DNA of 16,423 nucleotides. Origin: Betaproteobacteria bacterium. Lineage in GTDB: Bacteria; Pseudomonadota; Gammaproteobacteria; Burkholderiales; Rhodocyclaceae. The DNA is taken from assembly GCA_020047725.1 (NCBI GenBank), contig JAIFNM010000320.1, forward strand, positions 1-16,423. The letters run 5' to 3'. The notes below the pieces were generated by a model. The model searched no databases and had not been told where the DNA came from. It worked only from the letters and a program-made list of their open reading frames with translations. Made by a program: the position numbers and the translations under genes. Below are positions 1 through 6,466 of this stretch, one piece after another; position 1 is the first letter of the stretch, and every line of letters begins with the position of its first letter.

Positions 1-2
1 GC

Positions 3-182
3 GAAGTGTTTGATGTGTCTGGCGCCGGTGACACGGTCATCGCAACGTTGGCCGTCATGCTGGCACATGGCGCTGATTGGGAACGTGCGATTCATGTGGC
101 GAATGTGGCTGCCGGCGTTGTGGTCGGCAAGCTGGGTACGGCGGTAGTGACACGTGACGAACTTGATACGGCACTGAACTGA
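3..182 (+). CDS. hldA: D-glycero-beta-D-manno-heptose-7-phosphate kinase, C-terminal part (5' end outside window)
   Basis: The last 59 residues of a PfkB/ribokinase-family sugar kinase are present, open at the left edge. The fragment begins EVFDVSGAGDTVIA. The GAGDT block carries the family's catalytic aspartate and anion hole, and the tail VVVGKLGTAVVTRDEL is typical of the heptose kinase RfaE/HldE. The enzyme phosphorylates heptose-7-phosphate at C1 on the way to ADP-heptose for the LPS inner core, in the cytoplasm. In E. coli HldE a cytidylyltransferase domain follows this point; here the reading frame stops at once, so this is the stand-alone kinase form (HldA/RfaE1), with the nucleotidyltransferase expected elsewhere. 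The next gene, hldD, starts 10 bp downstream and acts later in the same pathway, which supports the call. Confidence 0.88.
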   Translation, partial: EVFDVSGAGDTVIATLAVMLAHGADWERAIHVANVAAGVVVGKLGTAVVTRDELDTALN

Positions 183-192
183 GGAGAACTCC

Positions 193-1188
193 ATGTATAC
201 CATCGTTACCGGTGCAGCCGGTTTTATCGGTTCCAACCTCGTCAAGTCGCTTAACGAGCGTGGGGTGAGCAAGATCATTGCGGTCGATAATCTGACTCGT
301 GCTGATAAATTCAAAAACCTGGTCGATTGCGAGATTGTCGATTACCTCGACAAGCATGAATTCATCGAGCGACTTCTGTCCGGGTATTTCGACGGTGACG
401 TCGATGCCATTTTCCATGAAGGTGCATGTTCGGACACGATGGAAACCGACGGGCATTACATGATGGAAAACAATTTCCGTTACTCGCTTGGTCTGCTCGA
501 CTGGTGTATCGACCAGGAAGTGCAGTTTCTCTACGCTTCGAGCGCGGCAACCTATGGCGGTAGCAGCGAGTTCAGGGAGGAGCGGCATCTTGAATCACCG
601 CTCAACGTTTACGGCTACTCCAAATTTCTTTTCGACCAGATCGTACGTCAGCGTTTGCCGGAAGCGTCATCGCAGATCGTCGGCTTTCGCTATTTCAACG
701 TGTACGGCCCGCGTGAATCACACAAGGGACGCATGGCCTCGGTGGCTTTCCATCACTATAACCAGTTCCGTGCCGACCATAAGGTCAAGCTGTTCGAAGG
801 TTGTGATGGCTACCTCAACGGCGAGCAGAAACGCGATTTCGTCTATGTCGGCGATGTCGCCAAGGTGAATCTCTTTTTCCTCGATCATCCCGAAAAATCA
901 GGAATATTCAACTTGGGAACCGGACGTGCGCAAAGCTTCAACGAGCTTGCTATGGCCAACGTGAACAGTTGTCGCGGACTGACGGGGGAACCGAAGGAGT
1001 CGCTAGGCGCGCTGCTCGAACAGGGGTTCATCGAGTACATTCCTTTTCCTGATGCACTCAAGGGCAAGTACCAGAGCTTCACCCAGGCTGATCTTACCAA
1101 GCTGCGCCAGGCTGGCTACGATGCGCCGTTTGCCAGCGTCGAAGAAGGTGTCGCACAATACGTTCAATGGTTGAATGGCCGTGTATAA
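193..1188 (+). CDS. hldD: ADP-L-glycero-D-manno-heptose 6-epimerase
   Basis: The product is 331 aa, an extended short-chain dehydrogenase that converts ADP-D-glycero-manno-heptose to the L-glycero form used in the LPS inner core. The N-terminus TGAAGFIGSN (about residues 6-15) is the NADP-binding Rossmann glycine motif. YGYSK places the catalytic YxxxK at Y140-K144, and K178 lies in the segment PRESHK. These numbers coincide with the known E. coli HldD catalytic residues Y140 and K178. A strong ribosome-binding site AGGAG (182-186) sits 6 bases before the ATG and overlaps the stop codon of the heptose kinase gene, so the two are translationally close. The 3' end overlaps cysM by 14 bp. The product is about 20 residues longer than the E. 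coli enzyme, mostly towards the C-terminal substrate domain. Confidence 0.96.
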   Translation: MYTIVTGAAGFIGSNLVKSLNERGVSKIIAVDNLTRADKFKNLVDCEIVDYLDKHEFIERLLSGYFDGDVDAIFHEGACSDTMETDGHYMMENNFRYSLGLLDWCIDQEVQFLYASSAATYGGSSEFREERHLESPLNVYGYSKFLFDQIVRQRLPEASSQIVGFRYFNVYGPRESHKGRMASVAFHHYNQFRADHKVKLFEGCDGYLNGEQKRDFVYVGDVAKVNLFFLDHPEKSGIFNLGTGRAQSFNELAMANVNSCRGLTGEPKESLGALLEQGFIEYIPFPDALKGKYQSFTQADLTKLRQAGYDAPFASVEEGVAQYVQWLNGRV

Positions 1189-2080
1189 AACGCTGGAAGA
1201 TTACGTTGGCGGTACGCCGCTGGTTCGCCTGAAGCGTTTGCCTGGTGCAGCCATAGAGGCACGCGGGAACATTATTCTGGCCAAGCTGGAAGGCAACAAC
1301 CCGGCCGGATCAGTTAAGGACAGACCCGCGCTTTCCATGATCCGTCGCGCTGAACAGCGTGGTGACATCAGACCGGGCGATACGTTGATCGAAGCGACGT
1401 CCGGAAACACCGGCATTGCGCTGGCGATGGCGGCGGCAATGAGAGGGTACCGGATGCTTCTCGTCATGCCGGAAAACCAGAGCGTCGAGCGTCGGCAGGC
1501 CATGCGGGCGTTTGGTGCTGAACTGGTGCTGACGCCCAAGGATGGTGGCATGGAGTTGGCGCGTGACGTCGCCGAGAAGATGCGCGACGAACGGCGCGGC
1601 ATCATTCTCGACCAATTCGCCAACCCGGATAATCCGCTGGCGCATTACGAAGGTACCGGCCCCGAGATCTGGAGCGAGACGGAAGGGCAGGTCACGCACT
1701 TCGTCAGCAGTATGGGTACGACCGGGACGATCATGGGTGTTTCGCGTTATCTCAAGGAACAGAATCCGGCCGTCTGCATCGTCGGCTGTCAGCCGGAACA
1801 GGGCTCGCAGATTCCGGGAATCCGCAAATGGCCGGAAGCCTATCTGCCCAAGATTTATGATCGTGCACGCGTGGATCGTGTTGAATCAGTATCGCAAGGT
1901 GATGCCGAGGAAATGACGCGGCGTCTGGCTTGCGAAGAAGGTATCTTCGCCGGGATTTCTTCCGGTGGCGCCGTGTCCGTCGCTTTGAGAATGGCGCGCG
2001 AAATCGAGAATGCCACCATCGTCACCATCATCTGCGACCGGGGTGATCGTTATCTTTCCACCGGCGTTTTTCCGGGCTGA
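1175..2080 (+). CDS. cysM: Cysteine synthase B (O-acetylserine sulfhydrylase B)
   Basis: The product is 301 aa, a fold-type II PLP enzyme that makes L-cysteine from O-acetylserine and sulfide or thiosulfate in the cytoplasm. The PLP lysine is K48 in NNPAGSVKDRP, and the phosphate/substrate loop TSGNTG lies at residues 75-80. A glycine-rich PLP-phosphate segment, SSMGTTGTIMG, follows near residue 190. The conserved GIFAGISSGGA segment near the C-terminus also fits. Length matches E. coli CysM (about 303 aa), and the short loop favours CysM over CysK. The ATG lies inside the last codons of hldD (14-bp overlap in another frame), and the following exonuclease gene starts one base after the stop, so this is an interior gene of a tight operon. 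Its link with LPS heptose genes is positional rather than metabolic. Confidence 0.94.
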   Translation: MAVYKTLEDYVGGTPLVRLKRLPGAAIEARGNIILAKLEGNNPAGSVKDRPALSMIRRAEQRGDIRPGDTLIEATSGNTGIALAMAAAMRGYRMLLVMPENQSVERRQAMRAFGAELVLTPKDGGMELARDVAEKMRDERRGIILDQFANPDNPLAHYEGTGPEIWSETEGQVTHFVSSMGTTGTIMGVSRYLKEQNPAVCIVGCQPEQGSQIPGIRKWPEAYLPKIYDRARVDRVESVSQGDAEEMTRRLACEEGIFAGISSGGAVSVALRMAREIENATIVTIICDRGDRYLSTGVFPG

Positions 2081-2081
2081 T

Positions 2082-2870
2082 ATGAATCCAGTTCTCGTCT
2101 TTGATATTGAAACCATCCCTGACGTGCCGGGCTTGCGCCGTCTGCACGATCTCGACGCGACGCTGTCCGATGCCGAAGTGGCGGAACTGGCTTTCCAGCA
2201 GCGTCGTGCACAGAGCGGCAACGATTTCTTGCCCCATCATCTGCAGCGGGTTGCGGTCATTTCCTGCGCGTTACGCGTCGGCAAAGATCTTCGAGTGTGG
2301 TCGCTCGCGGAACCCGAACAGAGTGAGGGCGAGATCATTCAACGCTTCTTCGACGGCGTCGAGAAATTCACCCCACAGATCGTTTCCTGGAATGGTGGCG
2401 GCTTTGACCTGCCGGTGTTGCATTATCGCGGGCTGATACACGGTGTTGTGGCTCCGCGGTACTGGGATCTGGGTGACGGCGATTACGGCGACAGCCGTGA
2501 TTTCAAATGGAATAACTACATTAGTCGTTATCACACGCGCCATCTGGATTTGATGGATCTACTGGCCATGTACCAGCCCCGCGCCAGCGCGCCACTTGAT
2601 GCTCTGGCCAAGTTGATAGGCTTTCCGGGCAAGCTTGGCATGGATGGCAGCAAGGTCTGGGAGGCCTGGCAGAACGGTGAGATTGCCGGGATTCGCGATT
2701 ATTGCGAAACCGACGTGATGAACACCTATCTTGTTTCGCTACGCTTCCGCTTGATGCGCGGCGAGTTGTCCCGCGCTGAATACGATACCGAAATCAGCTT
2801 CGTCCGGAATGAACTGGAACGGCTGGACAAGCCGCATTGGCGTGAGTTCTTGGCCGCCTGGTCAAGCTGA
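2082..2870 (+). CDS. Predicted PolB-like 3'-5' exonuclease (DEDD family)
   Basis: The product is 262 aa and resembles the predicted 3'-5' exonuclease family related to the proofreading domain of DNA polymerase B (Pfam DNA_pol_B_exo2 type). The three DEDD metal-binding motifs are visible: VFDIET (D8, E10), NGGGFDLPVL (D109) and YCETD (Y207, D211). YxxxD in the third motif marks the DEDDy subclass. No polymerase domain follows, so it is a free-standing nuclease; a DNA repair or RNA role is inferred only. An in-frame upstream start at 2010 would lie wholly inside cysM and add 24 residues without family character, so I chose the ATG at 2082, one base after the cysM stop. The 3' end overlaps the convergent lacI-type gene by 9 bp. 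The cellular substrate is unknown to me. Confidence 0.85.
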   Translation: MNPVLVFDIETIPDVPGLRRLHDLDATLSDAEVAELAFQQRRAQSGNDFLPHHLQRVAVISCALRVGKDLRVWSLAEPEQSEGEIIQRFFDGVEKFTPQIVSWNGGGFDLPVLHYRGLIHGVVAPRYWDLGDGDYGDSRDFKWNNYISRYHTRHLDLMDLLAMYQPRASAPLDALAKLIGFPGKLGMDGSKVWEAWQNGEIAGIRDYCETDVMNTYLVSLRFRLMRGELSRAEYDTEISFVRNELERLDKPHWREFLAAWSS

Positions 2871-3899
2871 AACGAGCCTTTTTTTTCGACGGACGCAGCC
2901 GGTTGATGCTCTGACCATCAACCGTGGGTCTGGGATGCGAACGAGCGTCGGTTGATGCTCGGGGTCTTCGATCATGTCCAAGAGCAGGTTGATCGATGCT
3001 CTGGCGACGTCTTCAATATTTAGAGCGACTGTCGTCAAGGCTGGCCGCATATCCTGAGCCAACTGGATATCGGTAATGCCAATAATTGATACATCGTCAG
3101 GAACGCGGACTCCTGCATCAGCCAAGGCTTGGGTCGCGCCGTACGCGAGCAGGTCGTTGGTGGCAAAGATGGCGGTGAGATCAGGGTCAGCGTCAAGCAA
3201 AGAAAGGGCCCCCTGTTGGCCGCCGGATACGGAATCAAGGATGTAGCGCACATCTTTTTCCTCGAGGCTCATTCCAGCCTCGGCAAGAGCGTCCCTGAAG
3301 CCTTCGCGCCTGAGGTGCTGTATGCCATCACAACCCTGGCCGACGATGACTCCAATGCGGCGATGTCCGAGCTCGAGAAGGTGCCGACCGGCGATCAGTC
3401 CTGCCAACCGGAAGTCGACGACCACGTGCGGAATCGTATCGGGGAATACTACTGTTTCTTCAGAGGCGAGCACGATAGGTGATCGTCTTCCGCCCTTGAG
3501 TTCAAGAATCTCGGAGGTACTGATGCCAGTGTGCAGAACCAGCACCCCGTCTGCCAGAGTCCCGGCAATCTGCTTGATGTAAGCACGCCCGATTTCGGTC
3601 TGTTCGTCTGTATTGCAGACCATGAGGAAGTATTTGCGCTGCCGCGCAACTCGCTCGGCGATCCTCACAAATTCGGGGTAGTACGGGTTGATGATGTTCG
3701 GTAGCACGATGGCAACCATCGATGACTTTCCCTCAGACAATGCTCGCGCCATCAGGTTAGGTCTATAGCCTGTGGCGGCAATTGCCGCTTTGACACGTTT
3801 TGCCGTCGACGGCTTCACCTTGTCGGGATTGCGCAGAACATTCGATACCGTAGCGGTCGTTACGCCCGCGATTTGTGCCACTTCGCTTAATGTCGCCAT
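2862..3899 (-). CDS. LacI-family transcriptional repressor of the adjacent galactoside operon
   Basis: The product is 345 aa from the ATG at 3899 (a TTG two codons upstream at 3905 is possible). The N-terminal helix-turn-helix TLSEVAQIAGVTTATVSNVL (residues 3-22) is followed by GYRPN and the hinge-helix segment LMARAL (49-54), whose last leucine corresponds to the residue that LacI-family proteins insert at a central CpG. The rest is a periplasmic-binding-like sugar-sensing domain (VAIVLPNIINPYYPEF; ATNDLLAYGA near residue 250; an IGITDI-type strand near 275). It is transcribed divergently from the lacE-type gene, across a region with three palindromes centred on CG, so it most likely represses that operon and perhaps itself. 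The inducer is unknown; a galactoside or galactose is inferred from context. The C-terminus is unusually basic (RRKKRL), encoded over an A8 run. Confidence 0.92.
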   Translation of the reverse strand: MATLSEVAQIAGVTTATVSNVLRNPDKVKPSTAKRVKAAIAATGYRPNLMARALSEGKSSMVAIVLPNIINPYYPEFVRIAERVARQRKYFLMVCNTDEQTEIGRAYIKQIAGTLADGVLVLHTGISTSEILELKGGRRSPIVLASEETVVFPDTIPHVVVDFRLAGLIAGRHLLELGHRRIGVIVGQGCDGIQHLRREGFRDALAEAGMSLEEKDVRYILDSVSGGQQGALSLLDADPDLTAIFATNDLLAYGATQALADAGVRVPDDVSIIGITDIQLAQDMRPALTTVALNIEDVARASINLLLDMIEDPEHQPTLVRIPDPRLMVRASTGCVRRKKRLVSA

Positions 3900-3995
3900 G
3901 TTCAATTTCTTTGTAGTTGTTGTCAGCGCGGTATTCGTAGCTGGTCACCGGGAAAAGGTCGGCAAGCAATTCTACAACGCGGTGGAGATGCAATA

Positions 3996-4011
3996 TTTTA
4001 ACCGCTAAAAT
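3996..4011. promoter_or_regulatory. Operator O1, LacI-family type (upstream site)
   Basis: TTTTAACCGCTAAAAT matches O2 at 13 of 16 positions and keeps the central CG. It also contains the perfect dyad ATTTTA-N5-TAAAAT (3995-4011). Its centre is 84 bp from the O2 centre, which is 8.0 helical turns at 10.5 bp per turn. Relative to the predicted start of transcription near 4072 it lies at about -68, a position that would suit repression by DNA looping to O2 or O3, or autoregulation of the repressor gene. Confidence 0.6.
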
Positions 4012-4030
4012 TTTTCGAAATATCCGAAAA
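4012..4030. promoter_or_regulatory. Inverted repeat TTTTCG-N7-CGAAAA, possible second regulator site
   Basis: Perfect 6-bp arms at 4012-4017 and 4025-4030 flank 7 bases. The motif TTCGAAA recurs at 4014-4020 and 4044-4050, exactly 30 bp apart, and the 8-bp palindrome TTCGCGAA lies at 4065-4072 on the promoter -10/start region. This sequence differs from O1-O3, so if it is functional it probably serves another protein. AT-rich DNA gives such repeats by chance fairly often, hence the low confidence. Confidence 0.3.
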
Positions 4031-4036
4031 TACCTA

Positions 4037-4065
4037 TTGCAAGTTCGAAAAATGGTAAGTATATT
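4037..4065 (+). promoter_or_regulatory. Sigma70-type promoter for the lac-type operon
   Basis: TTGCAA (4037-4042) serves as -35 and TATATT (4060-4065) as -10, with the ideal 17-base spacer. This gives 4 of 6 and 5 of 6 matches to consensus. Transcription would begin near 4072, just ahead of O2. Repressor bound at O2 and O3 would then block clearance or elongation. A weaker alternative is TATAAC at 4121-4126 inside O3, but it has no good -35 partner. Confidence 0.55.
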
Positions 4066-4079
4066 TCGCGAACGGCTGA

Positions 4080-4095
4080 ATTTAACCGGTTAAAT
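4080..4095. promoter_or_regulatory. Operator O2, perfect 16-bp palindrome
   Basis: ATTTAACCGGTTAAAT is a perfect 16-bp palindrome centred on CG, the usual form of a LacI-family operator. It lies immediately downstream of the predicted start of transcription and beside the divergent LacI-family gene. It is the strongest of the three related sites and serves here as the reference for O1 and O3. Confidence 0.75.
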
Positions 4096-4110
4096 GTTCG
4101 TTATTGAAGA

Positions 4111-4126
4111 ATTTAAACGGTATAAC
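4111..4126. promoter_or_regulatory. Operator O3, LacI-family type (downstream site)
   Basis: ATTTAAACGGTATAAC matches O2 at 12 of 16 positions; the left half is nearly identical and the central CGGT is kept. Its centre is 31 bp (close to three helical turns) from that of O2, so two repressor dimers could sit on the same face of the DNA. Confidence 0.5.
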
Positions 4127-4214
4127 CAGCGGGCGCGCCTCACAAAATCCAGGAGATGCCGGGCGTGTAAGTTGAAATGCGGGGATATCTAATTGTTTAA
4201 CTGAAAGGAACACC

Positions 4215-5489
4215 ATGAACTTCACGAAGCGAACGACCCTCTCGATGATGGCCGGTCTTGTTCTTGCATCAACCGGTCTGATGACCGCCAGCGCAGTGTC
4301 TGCCAAAGAAGTCACCGTTTGGGCGTGGGACCCGAATTTCAATATCGCGATCATGAAAGAAGCTGGCGCGCGTTACACGGCGAAGCATCCCGACGTGACA
4401 TTCAAGATCGTCGATATGGCTAAGGCCGACGTCGAGCAGAAATTGCAAACCCAGCTGGCATCGGGTGCCACCAAGTCGCTGCCGGACATTGTTTTGGTCG
4501 AAGACTACAACGCGCCGAAGTACCTGCGCTCATTCCCTGGCGCATTCGAGCCGCTGTCAGGCAAGATCGATCACGGCGGTTTCGCCAAGTACAAGGTTGA
4601 TCTGATGACAGTTGACGGCAAGGTCTATGGCTTGCCGTTCGATTCGGGCGTCACGGGCATGTTCTACCGCAAGGACCTGATCGAGAAGGCCGGCTTTACC
4701 GAAAAGGACATGCAGAACATCACATGGGACCGTTACATCGAGATCGGCAAGAAGGTTGAAGCTGCTACCGGCAAGAAGATGCTGGCGCTCGATCCTAGCG
4801 ATGGCGGTATGGTCCGCGTGATGATGCAGTCCGGTGGTCGCTGGTATTTCGACAAGGACGGCAAGCTCGACGTCAAGGGCAACGCAGCGCTCAAGGGTGC
4901 GCTCGAAGCCCAGGCCAAGCTGTTCAAGTCTGGTATTGTCAAACAGACCTCTGGTTGGGTTGAGTGGGTGGCGGCTTTGAACAAGGGTGATGTCGCTTCG
5001 ATTACCTCGGGCGTCTGGATCACGGGATCAGTCAAGGCTGAGAAGAGCCAGTCCGGTCTATGGCGTGTTGCACCGACCCCGTCCCTGGGTACTCCGGGTT
5101 CCGTCAATGCCTCTAATCTGGGCGGCTCCAGCTGGTACGTCCTTGCCGGTGGCAAGGAAAAGGCTGCAGCAATCGACTTCCTGAACGAAGTCTGGGCGAA
5201 GGACGTCGACTTCTATCAGAATATTCTTGATGGTCGTGGTGCAGTCGGTACGCTGACCGCTTCACGCGGTGGCAAAGCGTATTCCGCCGCCGATCCGTTC
5301 TTTGGTGGCGACAAGGTATGGCAGAGCTTCAGTGACTGGATGGCCAAGGTTCCGAGCGTGAACTACGGCATGTTTACAGGTGAAGCCGATGCCGCGATGG
5401 CTTCGCAACTACCGGCGCTGATGCAGGGAACACCGACTGATAAGATTCTGGAAAACATCCATAATCAGCTCGCCACACAAATCAAGTAA
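4215..5489 (+). CDS. lacE: ABC sugar transporter, periplasmic binding protein (lactose-type)
   Basis: The product is 424 aa, a family 1 extracellular solute-binding protein that captures sugar in the periplasm and delivers it to the two permeases encoded next. A Sec signal peptide is clear: basic N-terminus (KR at 5-6), a hydrophobic stretch about residues 9-25, and a likely cut after AVSA (residue 30). No lipobox cysteine is present, so it should be a soluble periplasmic protein. The mature start KEVTVWAWDPNFN and the segment LPDIVLVEDY fit the family. The ribosome-binding site AAGGA (4205-4209) lies 5 bases before the ATG. As first gene of the operon it follows the operator region directly, and a strong hairpin after its stop probably raises its mRNA level. 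The lactose assignment rests on gene order (lacEFGZK) and the neighbouring beta-galactosidase; other galactosides are possible. Confidence 0.87.
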   Translation: MNFTKRTTLSMMAGLVLASTGLMTASAVSAKEVTVWAWDPNFNIAIMKEAGARYTAKHPDVTFKIVDMAKADVEQKLQTQLASGATKSLPDIVLVEDYNAPKYLRSFPGAFEPLSGKIDHGGFAKYKVDLMTVDGKVYGLPFDSGVTGMFYRKDLIEKAGFTEKDMQNITWDRYIEIGKKVEAATGKKMLALDPSDGGMVRVMMQSGGRWYFDKDGKLDVKGNAALKGALEAQAKLFKSGIVKQTSGWVEWVAALNKGDVASITSGVWITGSVKAEKSQSGLWRVAPTPSLGTPGSVNASNLGGSSWYVLAGGKEKAAAIDFLNEVWAKDVDFYQNILDGRGAVGTLTASRGGKAYSAADPFFGGDKVWQSFSDWMAKVPSVNYGMFTGEADAAMASQLPALMQGTPTDKILENIHNQLATQIK

Positions 5490-5524
5490 GCATTAAATCC
5501 TGATCTAGCAGTGCACCAACTTGT

Positions 5525-5552
5525 CCGGGGTGGGCCTGATCGCCCACCCCGG
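5525..5552 (+). promoter_or_regulatory. Intercistronic stem-loop between lacE and lacF
   Basis: A perfect 11-bp GC-rich stem, CCGGGGTGGGC (5525-5535) with GCCCACCCCGG (5542-5552), closes a 6-base loop. No T-run follows, so it is not a normal terminator. It lies between the binding protein stop (5489) and the permease start (5576). Such hairpins are known in binding-protein operons such as malE-malF, where they protect the upstream message from 3' exonucleases and give more binding protein than permease. Confidence 0.75.
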
Positions 5553-5575
5553 TCGAATTGCTCCGGAGGTTCCTC

Positions 5576-6466
5576 ATGACAACAGTGGCCAGAACCGGCT
5601 CTCGCCGGTATCGCGAACTGAACGGCTGGTTTTTCGTCGGTCCGTCCATTGCGCTGATCGGCGTATTTATGGCCTACCCGATCGTAAAATCGCTCTGGTT
5701 ATCTCTGCACTCGGGGCAAGGCTCGGTCATGAAGTTTGTCGGAGCCGGGAACGTCGAACGCTTATTCAGCGATCCGATTTTCCTTATCGCGTTGACCAAT
5801 ACATTCATTTTCCTGATCGTTCAGGTGCCCATCATGATCGTGCTGGCCTTGATCATGGCGTCCTGTCTGAACATGCCAAACCTCAGGTTCCGCGGGATCC
5901 TGCGTACCGCCGTCTTCTTGCCGTGCGTAACCTCGCTGGTGGCTTATTCAGTTCTTTTCAAAAGCATGTTTTCCTATGATGGCCTCGTTAACTCGATCCT
6001 TCTCAAGTTGGGGCTCATCTCCGAGGCGATTCCCTGGCTGAGCGACCCGTTCTGGGCGAAAGTCGTGGTGATCACCGCGATCACGTGGCGCTGGACCGGT
6101 TACAACATGATTTTTTATCTGGCTGCGATGCAGAACATCGACAAGTCGATCTACGAAGCTGCGCGCATCGACGGCATTTCCGCGACGCGGCGCTTTCTCT
6201 CGATAACCGTCCCCATGCTTAAGCCGGTGATTCTCTTTACGACCGTCACATCGACCATCGGCACCTTGCAGTTGTTCGACGAGCCGATGAACATCACTAA
6301 CGGATTGATTTCGGACGTGACCCTGACGCTGTCACTCTATATCTACAAACTGTCCTTCCGCTATGTGCCGAATTTTGGATATGCGGCGACAGTGTCCTAC
6401 GTCATCGTTGTCCTGGTGGCCATTCTCGCCTTCGTCCAGTTCTACGCCGCTCGGGAGCGCGACTGA
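5576..6466 (+). CDS. lacF: ABC sugar transporter permease, MalF-like
   Basis: The product is 296 aa, an inner-membrane subunit of the carbohydrate importer (MalF/LacF class). About six hydrophobic segments can be read, starting at GWFFVGPSIALIGVFMAY. The EAA loop that docks on the ATPase is YEAARIDGISATRRFLSITV near residues 195-215. It is short, lacking the extra N-terminal segments and large periplasmic loop of E. coli MalF, as usual for LacF/UgpA types. I chose the ATG at 5576 because GGAGG (5565-5569) sits 6 bases before it; a TTG at 5558 would put this site inside the gene. Its stop overlaps the next gene's start by one base (TGATG), indicating coupled translation with lacG. Confidence 0.9.
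   Translation: MTTVARTGSRRYRELNGWFFVGPSIALIGVFMAYPIVKSLWLSLHSGQGSVMKFVGAGNVERLFSDPIFLIALTNTFIFLIVQVPIMIVLALIMASCLNMPNLRFRGILRTAVFLPCVTSLVAYSVLFKSMFSYDGLVNSILLKLGLISEAIPWLSDPFWAKVVVITAITWRWTGYNMIFYLAAMQNIDKSIYEAARIDGISATRRFLSITVPMLKPVILFTTVTSTIGTLQLFDEPMNITNGLISDVTLTLSLYIYKLSFRYVPNFGYAATVSYVIVVLVAILAFVQFYAARERD

Larger units (their letters stand above)
3900..4214. promoter_or_regulatory. Divergent regulatory region between the LacI-type gene and the lac-type operon
   Basis: This 315-bp stretch has no credible gene and is clearly more AT-rich than the coding DNA on either side. Moving from left to right it holds the repressor gene's leader (3900 to about 3990), operator-like site O1 (3996-4011), a cluster of TTCGAA-type motifs (4012-4072), a sigma70-like promoter (4037-4065), operator-like sites O2 (4080-4095) and O3 (4111-4126), and a leader of roughly 90 bases to the lacE-type start at 4215. 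I could not find a convincing promoter for the minus-strand repressor gene; O1 lies in about the right place to let the repressor control its own gene. Confidence 0.8.

Noticed and set aside
2010..2081. Upstream in-frame extension of the exonuclease gene
   Set aside because: It lies inside cysM and adds proline/serine-rich sequence; MNPVLVFDIET starts directly with the first catalytic strand.
2879..2886. T8 run as an intrinsic terminator of the exonuclease operon
   Set aside because: Only a 3-bp stem can form just before it; it is explained by lysine codons in the repressor on the other strand.
4156..4170. Mini-frame of four codons after AGGAG in the lac leader
   Set aside because: The ribosome-binding-like bases touch the ATG with no spacer, and the peptide has no attenuator character such as repeated codons.
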